Source of the DNA: Paracoccaceae bacterium
GTDB lineage: Bacteria > Pseudomonadota > Alphaproteobacteria > Rhodobacterales > Rhodobacteraceae
Assembly (NCBI GenBank): GCA_022448245.1
Contig: JAKVCO010000012.1
Location: forward strand, 47,035 to 111,034
Length of the DNA stretch: 64,000 bases
Direction of reading: 5' to 3'
In this document: positions 44,069-53,110 of the stretch, piece by piece
Layout of the letters: each line of letters starts with the position of its first letter
How positions within the stretch are numbered: position 1 is the stretch's first letter
Program-made: the position numbers and the translations under genes
Notes under the pieces: model-generated
Database searches by the model: none
The model's input: only the letters and a program-made list of their open reading frames with translations
What the model was told of the DNA's origin: nothing

Positions 44069-44661
44069 AACATGCCCTCCGCCTCGGCGAGGTCTTCAGG
44101 CGTGTTGATGTTGAAGAACACGCCATCCTCGAAAGCGGCGGTGGCGGCGCCGTGGCTGTCTGTCCACATCACTACCTTGCGGACGTTCTGCGCGAGCGCG
44201 CTGCGCAGGTCATCGCGTAGGTGAACGGGCCAGTAGCCGAAAGTTGGGTGCCTGTTGGTACGCCCGCCTTCATAGGTCCCGGCGAGGGCGATGGGCGTTT
44301 GCGCCTTGATCGCTGCGCGGCCCAGCCGGCGCGCGAGATCCATGGGAAAGAAGGGGGTGTCAGCGGCCACTGTCACGATATGGGAGGCGCCCACCTTATG
44401 CGCCCAATCGAGCCCGGCAAGCACGCCCGCGAGGGGCCCCGGATGGTCCGCCACGCTGTCCGAGATGATCGGCAGGCCGAAATCGTAAAAGCGCGACGGG
44501 TCGCCATTGGCATTGATCGCAAGGCCTGCAACCTGACCCTCGATCCGTTCAATCACGCGGTCCATTAGGGTGCGGCCACCCAGCGTCAGCAGCCCTTTGT
44601 CGCCGCCACCCATCCGCGTGGCCCGCCCGCCCGCGAGGATCACTCCCACCGGCAGGCTCAT
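44065..44661 (-). CDS. mobA: Molybdenum cofactor guanylyltransferase
   Basis: A 198-residue nucleotidyltransferase. The GTP-binding motif is ILAGGRATRMGGGDKGLLTL (residues 9-28), and DHPGPLAGVLAGL and VAADTPFFP follow. It joins GMP to Mo-molybdopterin to form the bis-MGD cofactor used by formate dehydrogenase and DMSO-reductase-type enzymes. Overlaps fdhD by four bases. Confidence 0.92.
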   Translation of the reverse strand: MSLPVGVILAGGRATRMGGGDKGLLTLGGRTLMDRVIERIEGQVAGLAINANGDPSRFYDFGLPIISDSVADHPGPLAGVLAGLDWAHKVGASHIVTVAADTPFFPMDLARRLGRAAIKAQTPIALAGTYEGGRTNRHPTFGYWPVHLRDDLRSALAQNVRKVVMWTDSHGAATAAFEDGVFFNINTPEDLAEAEGML

Positions 44662-45476
44662 CGTTGCAACCGCTCCGCGCCGCTAAGGCACTCGTAGCGT
44701 TTGCCCTTGGCGCGTCCGATGAGGGTTAGGCCCACCTCTTGCGCGATCTCGACACCCCAGGCGGTGAAGCCCGAACGTGAGATTAGGATCGGAATGCCCA
44801 TCAGCGCCGTCTTGATCACCATCTCGGAGGTCAGCCGTCCGGTCGTGTAGAGGATCTTGTCCTCCCCGCTCACGCCTTCCGAGCGCATCCAGCCTGCGAT
44901 TTTGTCGACGGCGTTATGGCGCCCCACGTCCTCCATGTAGACCAGCGGCCGGTCTCCTTCGCAGAGCACGGTGCCGTGGATCGCACCCGCCGCAAGGTAG
45001 AGCGACGGCGTGCGATTGATCTTTTCAGACAGCGCGTAGATCCATTCCTCGCGCAGCGGCGTTGCAGGAAGCGTCAGCCCCTCGAGCCCCGCCATCATAT
45101 CCCCGAAGACCGTACCCACCGCGCAGCCAGAAGTGCGGGTTTTGCGGGCAAGCTTGTCCTCGTGATCGGTTTCCTCCGCGGTGCGGACGACAACGGTGGC
45201 GACCTCTTCGTCGTAATCCACACGCGTGACGGTATCGGTGGCCGACAGCATCCCCTGATTGCTGAGGAAACCGAGGGCCAGATACTCAGGATAGTCGCCA
45301 ATCGTCATAGCCGTGACGATTTCGCGGCGGTTGAGGTAGATCGTCAACGGGCGTTCTTCGACCACGCGCAGCTCACGCGGTTCACCGGAGGCATCCATGG
45401 CCTGCACCACACGCGTCAGCCCCTCCCTCTCGGGATCTGGCGCAATAATGTATTCGTCAAAGACAGCCGTAGACAT
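44658..45476 (-). CDS. fdhD: Formate dehydrogenase accessory sulfurtransferase FdhD
   Basis: A 272-residue protein from the ATG at 45476; ATG at 45482 is an alternative. Signature regions are RPLTIYLNRREIVTAMTIGDYPEYLALGFL, TSGCAVG in place of the sulfur-transfer CxxC (single Cys visible), MEDVGRHNAVDKIAGW and TTGRLTSEMV. It delivers sulfur to the bis-MGD cofactor of formate dehydrogenase. It heads an operon of five overlapping genes. Confidence 0.92.
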   Translation of the reverse strand: MSTAVFDEYIIAPDPEREGLTRVVQAMDASGEPRELRVVEERPLTIYLNRREIVTAMTIGDYPEYLALGFLSNQGMLSATDTVTRVDYDEEVATVVVRTAEETDHEDKLARKTRTSGCAVGTVFGDMMAGLEGLTLPATPLREEWIYALSEKINRTPSLYLAAGAIHGTVLCEGDRPLVYMEDVGRHNAVDKIAGWMRSEGVSGEDKILYTTGRLTSEMVIKTALMGIPILISRSGFTAWGVEIAQEVGLTLIGRAKGKRYECLSGAERLQR

Positions 45477-45533
45477 TTGCATCCCCTGCCTGCGCGAGCT
45501 AGCGCTAGCGTCGAGACAAGTTAGGGGCCCAAG

Positions 45534-46241
45534 TTGAGAGAGACCACCCGGAAAGCGGCATTCTGGACGGGGGTGCGTCACGGCGCACCATTCGTTTTCC
45601 TGCTCGTGCCGTTTGGCACGCTCTTTGGCGTGGTCGCTGCCGAGGCCGGGCTGAACCTTCTCGAGGTTATGAGTTTCTCCATCGTTGTTGTCGCGGGGGC
45701 GGCTCAATTCACCGCTGTCGCGATGATGCAGGACGCGGTGCCTACGGTGATTGTCTTGATCACATCGCTTGCGGTGAACTTGCGCATGGCGATGTATTCG
45801 GCGGCGCTCACTCCACATCTGGGCGCGGCACCTGCGTGGCAGCGCGTCTTCATGGCGTATTTCATGGTGGATCAGGCCTTCGCGCTGTCCTCGGTGACCT
45901 TCGAGGAACGCACCGAATGGAGCGTGGGCGAAAAGACGGCGTACTATTTCGGCGTCATCGTTCCCGTTGCCCCGTGCTGGTACCTTGCCACCCTTGCAGG
46001 CGCGCTCATCGGTGAGGCCATGCCCGAGGCGCTAGCCCTCGACTTCGCCCTCCCCATCGTTTTCTTGGCCCTCGTGGCACCGGCGCTGCGGACGCTGGCG
46101 CATATCGCGGCGGCGGCCACCTCCATTATCTTGGCGCTCGTCTTTGCGTGGCTTCCCTTTTCGCTCGGCCTTCTGATCGCCGCAATCGCTGCAATGGTCG
46201 TCGGCGCGCGCGTTGAAACCTGGCAGGAGGCGCAGCGATGA
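45534..46241 (+). CDS. azlC: AzlC-family branched-chain amino acid exporter, large subunit
   Basis: A 235-residue protein with seven or eight membrane helices. The start appears to be TTG behind an AGGGGCC. Typical segments: FVFLLVPFGTLFGVVAAEAGL, FSIVVVAGAAQFTAVAMM and LTSLAVNLRMAMYSAALTPHL. With AzlD it exports branched-chain or similar amino acids. Divergent from fdhD, ATGA overlap with azlD. Confidence 0.9.
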   Translation: MRETTRKAAFWTGVRHGAPFVFLLVPFGTLFGVVAAEAGLNLLEVMSFSIVVVAGAAQFTAVAMMQDAVPTVIVLITSLAVNLRMAMYSAALTPHLGAAPAWQRVFMAYFMVDQAFALSSVTFEERTEWSVGEKTAYYFGVIVPVAPCWYLATLAGALIGEAMPEALALDFALPIVFLALVAPALRTLAHIAAAATSIILALVFAWLPFSLGLLIAAIAAMVVGARVETWQEAQR

Positions 46242-46570
46242 TCGAGGCGCCAACTTGGGAGATATGGGCCGTCATCGCGGGGCTGGGGTTCGGAAGCTTT
46301 GCCCTGCGGTATTCGTTCCTCGGGCTCATCGGCGGCAAGGAGCTGCCTGATTGGGTGCTGCGCCACCTTCGTTACACCGCCGTGGCTGTGCTGCCGGGCC
46401 TCGTGGCGCCTGCCGTCATCTGGCCCGCCGCCACGCAGGGGGAGCCTGATCCAGCACGGCTCGCCGCCGCGGTGGTAACCTTCGCGGCGGGGTATCTGTC
46501 GAGGAATGTGATGATTGCGGTCATCGCCGGGGCGCTGACGCTCTACACTGGGCTCTGGCTCACGCCTTAG
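46238..46570 (+). CDS. azlD: AzlD-family exporter small subunit
   Basis: A 110-residue protein with three or four membrane helices: WAVIAGLGFGSFALRYSFLGLIGG, VLRHLRYTAVAVLPGLVAPAVI (the AzlD Arg-Tyr-x-Pro region) and FAAGYLSRNVMIAVIAG. It forms the complex with AzlC. The stop overlaps the convergent lipoprotein gene end. Confidence 0.9.
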   Translation: MIEAPTWEIWAVIAGLGFGSFALRYSFLGLIGGKELPDWVLRHLRYTAVAVLPGLVAPAVIWPAATQGEPDPARLAAAVVTFAAGYLSRNVMIAVIAGALTLYTGLWLTP

Positions 46571-47175
46571 ATGCGCAGAGTGTTGTTTTCCCAGAATTTT
46601 TCTTTGTCCGCATCGTCGAACTGACGGAATTCGTTGCGGACAACGCCCGGCTGACCGACGAGCTGGTCATGCAGCTTGTTGGGGAACCAGACCTGTTTCA
46701 CGCGCACAGGCATGCCGGGCGCCGCTTCCAGCACACCACTGATCGAGCGTGTGCAGAAGGCATCGGGCACCGGCCCCAGTTTTCGCACCTCCGCCAAGAC
46801 CCACGCTGCCGTAGATGCAGGGACTTCGAAGCTCTGCATCGCGGTCCAGTAGGTCAGACGCGTGTGGTAGTCGACAAACGCTTTGCGGGCGTTGGGGCTC
46901 ATTCCAAAGATCACATCATGCTGCTCGGGCAACTGTGGATGTTTGAACGTCCCCGCCGGGTCAAAGACGACCCGCTGGTCTGAATGGATGAAGAGCGCGC
47001 TGTGTGCCCCGTTGTCCGAGCTCACGTTAAAGGAGGTGAAGACCTCCAAACGCGGCGGGCCTTCGTTTGCGCGAAACGCATTCGCGACAACGGCCGGATC
47101 TTCGAAAACGGTGGGCTTGGTGGAACAGGCCGCCAGCAGAGCCGGGGCCCCCAAGAGGAATGCGCGCCGCTTCAT
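46567..47175 (-). CDS. Lipoprotein of unknown function
   Basis: A 202-residue protein from the ATG at 47175. The signal KRRAFLLGAPALLAAC has a twin-arginine-like KRR start and lipobox LLAAC. The mature part holds LEVFTSFNVSSDNGAHSALFIHSDQRVVFDPAGTF, typical of Rhodobacteraceae proteins annotated only as lipoproteins, and a DFH-like FVDYHTRLTYWTAMQSFEVP. The start overlaps the stop of the cytochrome oxidase subunit IV gene (TGATG). Confidence 0.75.
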   Translation of the reverse strand: MKRRAFLLGAPALLAACSTKPTVFEDPAVVANAFRANEGPPRLEVFTSFNVSSDNGAHSALFIHSDQRVVFDPAGTFKHPQLPEQHDVIFGMSPNARKAFVDYHTRLTYWTAMQSFEVPASTAAWVLAEVRKLGPVPDAFCTRSISGVLEAAPGMPVRVKQVWFPNKLHDQLVGQPGVVRNEFRQFDDADKEKFWENNTLRI

Positions 47176-47336
47176 CAACCGTTGATCATGTAGAGCAGGA
47201 TCAGCGCGATGATGCAGACGGCCATGCCGCGGCCCACCAAGGACAGGAAGCCCTCAAAGGTCTTCTCCTGGGTTTCGATATTCATCGAGCCATGCACGTG
47301 TGCTTCGTGATGCTCATCCGTGTTCTGATCTGCCAT
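47175..47336 (-). CDS. aa3-type cytochrome c oxidase subunit IV
   Basis: A 53-residue protein read directly from the minus strand. It starts MADQNTDEHHEAHVHGSMNI and has TFEGFLSLVGRGMAVCIIALILLYMING, a single membrane helix. This matches the small bacterial subunit IV family (a single helix associating with aa3 oxidase). Its TGA overlaps the lipoprotein start. Other oxidase genes are not in the window. Confidence 0.82.
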   Translation of the reverse strand: MADQNTDEHHEAHVHGSMNIETQEKTFEGFLSLVGRGMAVCIIALILLYMING

Positions 47337-47406
47337 AGCGGACTCCTTTGTTCGGCCCCGGCCTAACCTATCGCGCGCCCGGCGTCACCGGGCCTTTCAG
47401 CCGCAG

Positions 47407-47853
47407 TTAGGCCTCGTTGCTCTCGTCGTTTTCATCAAGGGAGGCTGCAAGCCGAAATCCGATTCGGTTCGCTTCCGGTCGGTCCACATTCTTGGGCAAC
47501 GCGCGCAGCATCACGTTGAGCTGGCTGACATGCTGAACAAGCTGCGTCGCCGCGCCCGATGGGTCGGTTCCGTAGAAGGTGATGATGTCTGGATCAAAGA
47601 ACCCCATGCCCTCGATGCGCAGCACCCCCATCTCGCCACCGGCAAAACCCATGGCCACTTCGTGTTCGGGGTCGAGCTGCTTTTCGAAGTTCTGGATATA
47701 GAGAATGAGCCTCTGATAGGCCCATTCGGCCGGGCTCTTTTGTTCAATCGGCTTTTCCTTGGCGCTTTCCGGCAGCCCGTCAGGGTCCGCGTTCTTGGCT
47801 TTGGGGTCCGTGTGGACTTCCTTCATCTTGGGAAGTTTTGTCTTTTTGCTCAT
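47407..47853 (-). CDS. DUF6173 protein
   Basis: A 148-residue protein from the ATG at 47853, coupled by ATGA to the Lrp gene. After a charged, Lys/Pro-rich head, the conserved part is SPAEWAYQRLILYIQNFEKQLDPEHEVAMGF and FFDPDIITFYGTDPSGAATQLVQHVSQLNVMLRALP. Family DUF6173, function unknown. It is common beside Lrp-type regulators in Rhodobacteraceae. Confidence 0.78.
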   Translation of the reverse strand: MSKKTKLPKMKEVHTDPKAKNADPDGLPESAKEKPIEQKSPAEWAYQRLILYIQNFEKQLDPEHEVAMGFAGGEMGVLRIEGMGFFDPDIITFYGTDPSGAATQLVQHVSQLNVMLRALPKNVDRPEANRIGFRLAASLDENDESNEA

Positions 47854-48311
47854 GTCTCTCCCACCGGGATCGCCGTTGTTTCTACTATTTCTTCCATAAC
47901 GAAGCTCGCCGAGACATCCCCGATCTCGATGCGGCTGGTCAACTCTTTGTAAAACCGGTCGTAGTCGGACATGTCCGCCACGCGCACCCGCAGAAGGTAA
48001 TCGAGGTCGCCGGTCATGCGGTAGGCGGAGATAACCTCGGGCATCTTCACGGCCTCTGCAAAATGCTTGGCCCAGTCCGGCCCGTGGGAGCCTGCGCGCA
48101 AGAGCACGATCGCCATGAGCGGTTTGCCGAGCTTCGCCGGGTCGGTCAGGGCCACGCGCCCCTTGATGAAGCCTGCATCCTCCAGCGCCTTCACCCGTCG
48201 CCATGTGGCGTTGCGCGATAGGTGAATACGTTCGGCCAACGCGTCCATCGACAGCGTTGCATCCCGCTGAAGCACGCGAAGCAGGTGATGATCATACGAA
48301 TCGAGCTTCAT
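47850..48311 (-). CDS. Lrp/AsnC-family regulator
   Basis: A 153-residue protein from the ATG at 48311. The helix-turn-helix at residues 4-50 (DHHLLRVLQRDATLSMDALAERIHLSRNATWRRVKALEDAGFI) is followed by a RAM ligand-binding domain (MTGDLDYLLRVRVADMSDYDRFYKELTS). Such proteins sense amino acids. It is coupled to DUF6173 and divergent from a DUF6356 gene; both are possible targets. Confidence 0.9.
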   Translation of the reverse strand: MKLDSYDHHLLRVLQRDATLSMDALAERIHLSRNATWRRVKALEDAGFIKGRVALTDPAKLGKPLMAIVLLRAGSHGPDWAKHFAEAVKMPEVISAYRMTGDLDYLLRVRVADMSDYDRFYKELTSRIEIGDVSASFVMEEIVETTAIPVGET

Positions 48312-48408
48312 ATTGGGATCATGTCCCAAAAAATAAGCGATGTCAGTGAAAATTGGGATCCTTGCTCATGGTTTTCCCTGCATCCTGCTGGCAACTCAGG
48401 AGATCACC

Positions 48409-48636
48409 ATGGCCACCAAGACTGCACCGACCCTTTTCGCCACCATCTTCACGGAGCATCCGGCCTCTGTGGATGAGACCTACCTGCAGCACGCGCGTTT
48501 CGCGCTCAGTTTTGCGTTTTGGCTGGGTCTCGCGGCGCTTGCGGCGCTGGTGCATGCGGTGATCCCGAAGTTATGCGAGACGACGGCATCGACGATCATC
48601 CGCCGGCTCGTGGCGCGCATGGACGCGCGGCACTAG
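48409..48636 (+). CDS. DUF6356 small membrane protein
   Basis: A 75-residue protein from the ATG at 48409 after CAGGAG. Core: LFATIFTEHPASVDETYLQHARFALSFAFWLGLAALAALVHAVIPKLCETTAS, which is the DUF6356 pattern with one or two helices. Function unknown. It is divergent from the Lrp gene. Confidence 0.85.
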   Translation: MATKTAPTLFATIFTEHPASVDETYLQHARFALSFAFWLGLAALAALVHAVIPKLCETTASTIIRRLVARMDARH

Positions 48637-48638
48637 GC

Positions 48639-49682
48639 TCAGATCTTGCTGTAGACGTAGGCGCCGGCGGCGTTGAGCTCCCGGTTGGCCTGATCGGTGA
48701 AGTAGAGGTGCTGGCAGTGGGCGAAGGCCTCCACCAGCGCCAAACCATACTCGCCGCCCTTGATCTCGCGCTTGAAGATCGGAGTGAAGGTTTCCCCGGC
48801 GCTGGACGGTGTCTCCAGGTGGGCGAGCAGGCGGCCCAGAACGCCGTGATGATTGTCGATCAGCTGTCTCAAGCGCAGCGGCAGCCCGTGGAACGGTCGT
48901 TTGTGGCCGGGCAACACCAGCACATCGTCCGTCGCAAAGGCTGACAACCGCTCGCACGACGCGATCCAGTCCGAGACCGGATCTGCCTCAGGTTCTGTCG
49001 GGTAGACGCCGATATTCGGGGAGATACCCGGGAGCACCTGATCCCCGGTGATCACCAGATCGTCCGCCTTTGACCAGAAGGTCGCGTGGTCTGAGGCATG
49101 GCCGGAGCCTAGCCGGACATCCCATTCCCGCCCGCCGAAGCTGATCGTGTCGCCCTCTGAGAGGCGCGTGTAGCCAAGGGGCATCGGGTCGACCATATCT
49201 GCGAAGTTGAACGGGCGTTCTTTCAAACGCTTTTCGAGCACCTTTTCGGCCATGCCTGCGCGTTTGTAGAAAGCCACCGTCTCCGCCGGGTATTCAGCCT
49301 CCACATCGAGGACCAGCATCCGCGCCGTCAGCCAGGCGACGCGCGTCATCAGAAGTTCCGCGCCCGCGCGTTGCAGGCGCCCTGCGAGGCCAACGTGATC
49401 GGGATGGTGATGGGTGCAGATGAGCCGCGAGATAGGCTTTCCCTGAAGCGGGCCTTCGACCAGTGCATCCCACGCCTCAAGCCCCTTCGGCCAGCGCATG
49501 CCCGCATCAACCAGCGTCCAGCTATCGCCCTCGTCGAAGGCGTAGAGGTTCACATGGTCGAGCGCCATCGGCAGCGGGAACCGCAGCCACAGCACACCGG
49601 ACGCCACCTCGATCCCGGCACCGAACTCCGGCGCCTCAAGGGGGTAGCTCAACAGAGCTGCTTCTGCGTGACGATCTGTCAT
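48639..49682 (-). CDS. Metallo-beta-lactamase-fold hydrolase
   Basis: A 347-residue protein. Metal ligands are the ICTHHHPDHVGLAGRL motif (HxHxDH form), His in GSGHASDHATF, Asp in VITGDQVL and His in LPGHKRPFHG. The C-terminal helices include LRQLIDNHHGVLGRLLAHL. The subfamily acts on thioesters or related small molecules in several organisms; no exact substrate can be given. Overlaps the next gene (49679) by four bases. Confidence 0.86.
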   Translation of the reverse strand: MTDRHAEAALLSYPLEAPEFGAGIEVASGVLWLRFPLPMALDHVNLYAFDEGDSWTLVDAGMRWPKGLEAWDALVEGPLQGKPISRLICTHHHPDHVGLAGRLQRAGAELLMTRVAWLTARMLVLDVEAEYPAETVAFYKRAGMAEKVLEKRLKERPFNFADMVDPMPLGYTRLSEGDTISFGGREWDVRLGSGHASDHATFWSKADDLVITGDQVLPGISPNIGVYPTEPEADPVSDWIASCERLSAFATDDVLVLPGHKRPFHGLPLRLRQLIDNHHGVLGRLLAHLETPSSAGETFTPIFKREIKGGEYGLALVEAFAHCQHLYFTDQANRELNAAGAYVYSKI

Positions 49683-50236
49683 CGGCGGACCACACGCAAA
49701 TTGGGTTTGAACTCGCAGAGCACGCGCACCCGGTAGTATCCACCGCTTTCCATTTTAAGGCGAAGACCTTCTATGGCCCCTGGGTTTTGCTCAATGTACT
49801 CGGCGAGGGTCACATCGATGTCGTCGGGCAAGATGCATGCCGCATGATAGATTGCAAACAACAGTTCGATATCGTTGTCAGGGAGTGGCTGCTCAGGGCG
49901 TGCTGACATGGCCTCGAAAAAGGATACTTCGCCGTGACCATGACCCAAAGAACTCCCATCAGGGTTGATGTAGGCAAATCCTGTGACTGCCCATGCAGAG
50001 CGAACGAGGACACGGTAGCCTTCGACGTCTACTTCTCGTTCTTTGAGATGCTCCTGCTTAGTGCTGAGAGTTGGCGCAAAATACACGACATGTGCGGCAT
50101 TGGGGTCGCCTTCGATCCGCTGTTCCCCAACCTTCTGTCCCGGCTCCAACGCAGATGGGTGCAGCTTTGGCGCCGCGCACCCAGTCGCAATAAGCAGCGC
50201 GGCGAAGGCAAGACCTAACCTCAACCTCAAGCTCAA
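49679..50236 (-). CDS. Lipoprotein of unknown function
   Basis: A 185-residue protein. A TTG at 50236 overlaps the acyl-CoA dehydrogenase stop, followed by a signal LGLAFAALLIATGC, lipobox IATGC. The mature domain includes EREVDVEGYRVLVRSAWAVTGFAYINPDG and AAEYIEQNP-like helices. The base composition is more AT-rich than neighbours. No family was recognised. Confidence 0.6.
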   Translation of the reverse strand: MSLRLRLGLAFAALLIATGCAAPKLHPSALEPGQKVGEQRIEGDPNAAHVVYFAPTLSTKQEHLKEREVDVEGYRVLVRSAWAVTGFAYINPDGSSLGHGHGEVSFFEAMSARPEQPLPDNDIELLFAIYHAACILPDDIDVTLAEYIEQNPGAIEGLRLKMESGGYYRVRVLCEFKPNLRVVRR

Positions 50237-51945
50237 GCGGCCAATTCTTCAGCTGAAAGCGTATAGATGCCTTCCGCGCCGGCTTTGGCGTGGGCGACAT
50301 AGCTCAGGTGCTGGGGCAGGAGGCGCTCGATGTAGAAGCGCGCGATCTTGGCGCGGGTCTCATCCCCGGACAGGGCTGCCTTGAGGTGGAAATGCGCGCC
50401 TAGAACGCGGGCGAAGGCCATCAGGTAGGGCACAGCACCAGCAAAGCGGTCCTGCATGTTACCCTGCGCGACGAGCCAATCGGTGGCATCAGACAGCGTT
50501 TCGGAGGCGTGCCAGACCTGCTTCGCGAGGTCGGGGAACCGCTCCTTCGCGGCCTCGGCGGCTTGCTCGATTTCTTCGAATATCGCCTGAGCGGCCTCAC
50601 CACCGTCCATCATCTTGCGGGCTACGAGGTCCATCGCCTGGATGCCGTTAGTACCCTCGTAGATCGAGGTGATACGCACATCGCGGGAGAACTGGGCCGC
50701 GCCCGTTTCCTCGACGAAACCCATGCCGCCGTGAATCTGCACGCCTTGCTCGGCCACATCGATGCCGACCTCGGACCCGAAGGCCTTGGCGATTGGGGTC
50801 AGAAGGGCCGCCCGCGCCTTCCACGCGGCGTCTCCTGTGGCCGTGCCCATGTCGATGGCCTGCGCACAGGCCATGCCGATGCAGCGGGCCGCGAAGATAT
50901 CGGCCTTCATGGAGGTCAGCATGCGGCGCACGTCCGCATGGTCGATGATCGTGCCTTTGCCTTCGGGCAGTGGCGTTTTGCCCTGTGTGCGGTCCATCGC
51001 ATAGGCCAGCGCATGCTGGTAGGCGGCTTCGGCCACGCCGATGCCCTGCATGCCAACACCCAGACGCGCGTTGTTCATCATCGTGAACATGCAGGCCATG
51101 CCGTTGTGTTCCTCGCCAACAAGCCAGCCCGTGGCGCCGTCGAATTCCATGACGCAGGTGGGCGAACCGTGGATGCCGAGCTTGTGCTCGAGGCTGACCA
51201 CGCGCAGCGAGTTCCGTTCACCGGGCTCACCAGCTTCGGTGGGGATGAACTTCGGCACCATGAAGAGGCTGATGCCCTTCGGCCCGGGCACGCCATCGGG
51301 CAGGCGTGCGAGCACGAGGTGGCAGACGTTCTCCAGAAAGTCGGAATCGCCCCAAGTGATGTAGATCTTCTGGCCGCTGATCTTGTAGGTGCCGTCACCC
51401 TGTGGCTCGGCCTTGGTGCGCAGCGCGCCCACGTCGGAGCCCGCTTGCGGCTCTGTCAGGTTCATGGTGCCCGACCACTGACCGCTCACCAGTTTCTCGA
51501 GGTAGGTGGCCTTGATTTGATCCGAGGCGTGATGCTCCAACGCTTCGATCTGGCCTTGGCTGAGCAGCGGCAAGAGGTGCAGAGAAATCGACGCGCCCGA
51601 CATCATCTCGTTCAACGCAGAGGCCGCAACCATCGGCAGGCCCATGCCGCCGTTTTCCTGCTGAGCTGCGATGCCGACCCAACCGCCCTCGGCAATAGCC
51701 TGGTACGCCTCGCCAAAGCCGGGAGGCGTGCGGACCACGCCGTTCTCCAGCTTGGCAGGGTTCAGATCACCCACACGCTGAAGAGGGGCCATCACCTCGT
51801 CACACAGACGCCCGGCTTCGCCGAGTACGGCTGTCATGACGTCTTCCTGCGCTTCGGCAAAGCGGGCGGTTTCCCTCACGGGGCCCATGGGCACGATGTC
51901 ATCAAGGATGAACTTGTAGTCTTCGACCGGAGAGCGGTAGGGCAT
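50233..51945 (-). CDS. Acyl-CoA dehydrogenase (large FadE/DmdC-like type)
   Basis: A 570-residue FAD enzyme from the ATG at 51945 (GTG just before). The start YRSPVEDYKFILDDIV, the FAD/substrate stretch MNLTEPQAGSDVGALRTKA, the catalytic-region YEGTNGIQAMDLVARK and the C-terminal helical extension match the roughly 590-residue group that includes DmdC (methylmercaptopropionyl-CoA dehydrogenase) and long-chain enzymes. Electrons go to ETF and ETF-QO. The exact substrate is not clear from sequence. Confidence 0.85.
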   Translation of the reverse strand: MPYRSPVEDYKFILDDIVPMGPVRETARFAEAQEDVMTAVLGEAGRLCDEVMAPLQRVGDLNPAKLENGVVRTPPGFGEAYQAIAEGGWVGIAAQQENGGMGLPMVAASALNEMMSGASISLHLLPLLSQGQIEALEHHASDQIKATYLEKLVSGQWSGTMNLTEPQAGSDVGALRTKAEPQGDGTYKISGQKIYITWGDSDFLENVCHLVLARLPDGVPGPKGISLFMVPKFIPTEAGEPGERNSLRVVSLEHKLGIHGSPTCVMEFDGATGWLVGEEHNGMACMFTMMNNARLGVGMQGIGVAEAAYQHALAYAMDRTQGKTPLPEGKGTIIDHADVRRMLTSMKADIFAARCIGMACAQAIDMGTATGDAAWKARAALLTPIAKAFGSEVGIDVAEQGVQIHGGMGFVEETGAAQFSRDVRITSIYEGTNGIQAMDLVARKMMDGGEAAQAIFEEIEQAAEAAKERFPDLAKQVWHASETLSDATDWLVAQGNMQDRFAGAVPYLMAFARVLGAHFHLKAALSGDETRAKIARFYIERLLPQHLSYVAHAKAGAEGIYTLSAEELAA

Positions 51946-52033
51946 CACGACCTCATCAAGGTTGAAACGGGTTATCGTTGGCTACCGCGAAGGGTATAGC
52001 CCTCGCAATATGCGGCAATTGGAACGCGGCGTC

Positions 52034-52975
52034 ATGAACGAGCGGAAAACAGAGCATTTGATCGACCGGGCGGGCGTGGCGCGCGCGGCAGAGCTTTTGC
52101 GCGCTGGTGAAGTCGTCGCCTTTCCGACGGAGACGGTCTATGGCCTCGGCGGGGACGCCACCAATGCCAAGGCCATCGCAGGCATATATGCCGCTAAGGA
52201 GCGCCCAAGCTTCAACCCGTTGATCGTGCATGTGCCCTCGCTCGCTGCGGCCGAGGCTTTGGTGAGCTTGCCGGACTGGGCTCGCAAACTCGCTGAAGCT
52301 TTTTGGCCGGGTGCGCTGACCATGGTTTTGCCGTCTCGTGGCGTGTTGCCTGACATCGTAAGCGCCGGAAATCCAACGCTTGCCGTCCGGGTGCCGTCGC
52401 ACCCACTGGCGTTGGAACTTCTTGAGGCAGCAGATCGCCCGCTTGCGGCGCCTTCTGCCAATCCATCCGGGCGGGTGAGTGCGACAACGGCGGCCCATGT
52501 TCTGGACGGGCTCTCGGGGCGCATCGCGGCGGTTCTCGATGGCGGCCCCACAACTGTCGGCCTTGAGAGCACGATCATTGGCGGCGACGCGCCCTCCCTC
52601 CTACGGCCAGGTGGCATCGCGGTCGAACGCATTGAAGAAGTTTTGGGCCAAGCCGTCGCTACCCAGGCCCCAAAGTCTCAGCACGCGCCGACAGCGCCGG
52701 GTCAGTTGACATCCCACTACGCGCCGCGTGCGGCCGTCAGGTTGAATGTCGAGCTGGCCGATCCCGCGGAAGTGCATTTGGGCTTTGGCCCTATTGCCGG
52801 CGACATGACCCTGAGTGCGACCGGTGACCTGACCGAAGCCGCCGCCCGCCTGTTCGCTGCTCTGCGCGAGCTCGACGCGGCTGGCAAGCCAATCGCCGTG
52901 GCGCCAATCCCCGAGGCGGGTCTTGGTCTTGCCATCAATGACCGCCTGAGGAGGGCGGCAGCTCCCCGCTCATAG
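52034..52975 (+). CDS. L-threonylcarbamoyladenylate synthase (Sua5 type)
   Basis: A 313-residue protein from the ATG at 52034. The YrdC domain (VVAFPTETVYGLGGDATN, AKERPSFNPLIVHV, SPANPSGRVSATTAAH-like region, LESTIIGG) is followed by a Sua5 C-terminal domain with APGQLTSHYAPRAAVRL. It makes threonylcarbamoyl-AMP for the t6A modification of tRNAs. It is divergent from the acyl-CoA dehydrogenase. Confidence 0.92.
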   Translation: MNERKTEHLIDRAGVARAAELLRAGEVVAFPTETVYGLGGDATNAKAIAGIYAAKERPSFNPLIVHVPSLAAAEALVSLPDWARKLAEAFWPGALTMVLPSRGVLPDIVSAGNPTLAVRVPSHPLALELLEAADRPLAAPSANPSGRVSATTAAHVLDGLSGRIAAVLDGGPTTVGLESTIIGGDAPSLLRPGGIAVERIEEVLGQAVATQAPKSQHAPTAPGQLTSHYAPRAAVRLNVELADPAEVHLGFGPIAGDMTLSATGDLTEAAARLFAALRELDAAGKPIAVAPIPEAGLGLAINDRLRRAAAPRS

Positions 52976-53110
52976 GTCATTTGTTAACCAAGATGGCCGG
53001 GGTTTTCCCGGAAAAGAACGCAGTTTGCCGCAATTGGCGGCCATGTTCACTCTGTTGAAAAGTCCACTTCGGCCGATCTGCCTGGCCACGATTCGAGGAG
53101 TGCATGTGTT

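Noticed and set aside
47371..47397. Hairpin GCCCGG/CCGGGC between the DUF6173 and oxidase subunit IV genes
   Set aside because: Only six pairs and its T tail points along the plus strand where no gene ends.
50509..51999. 496-codon plus-strand ORF opposite the acyl-CoA dehydrogenase
   Set aside because: His/Arg-rich shadow of a clear dehydrogenase; no independent support.
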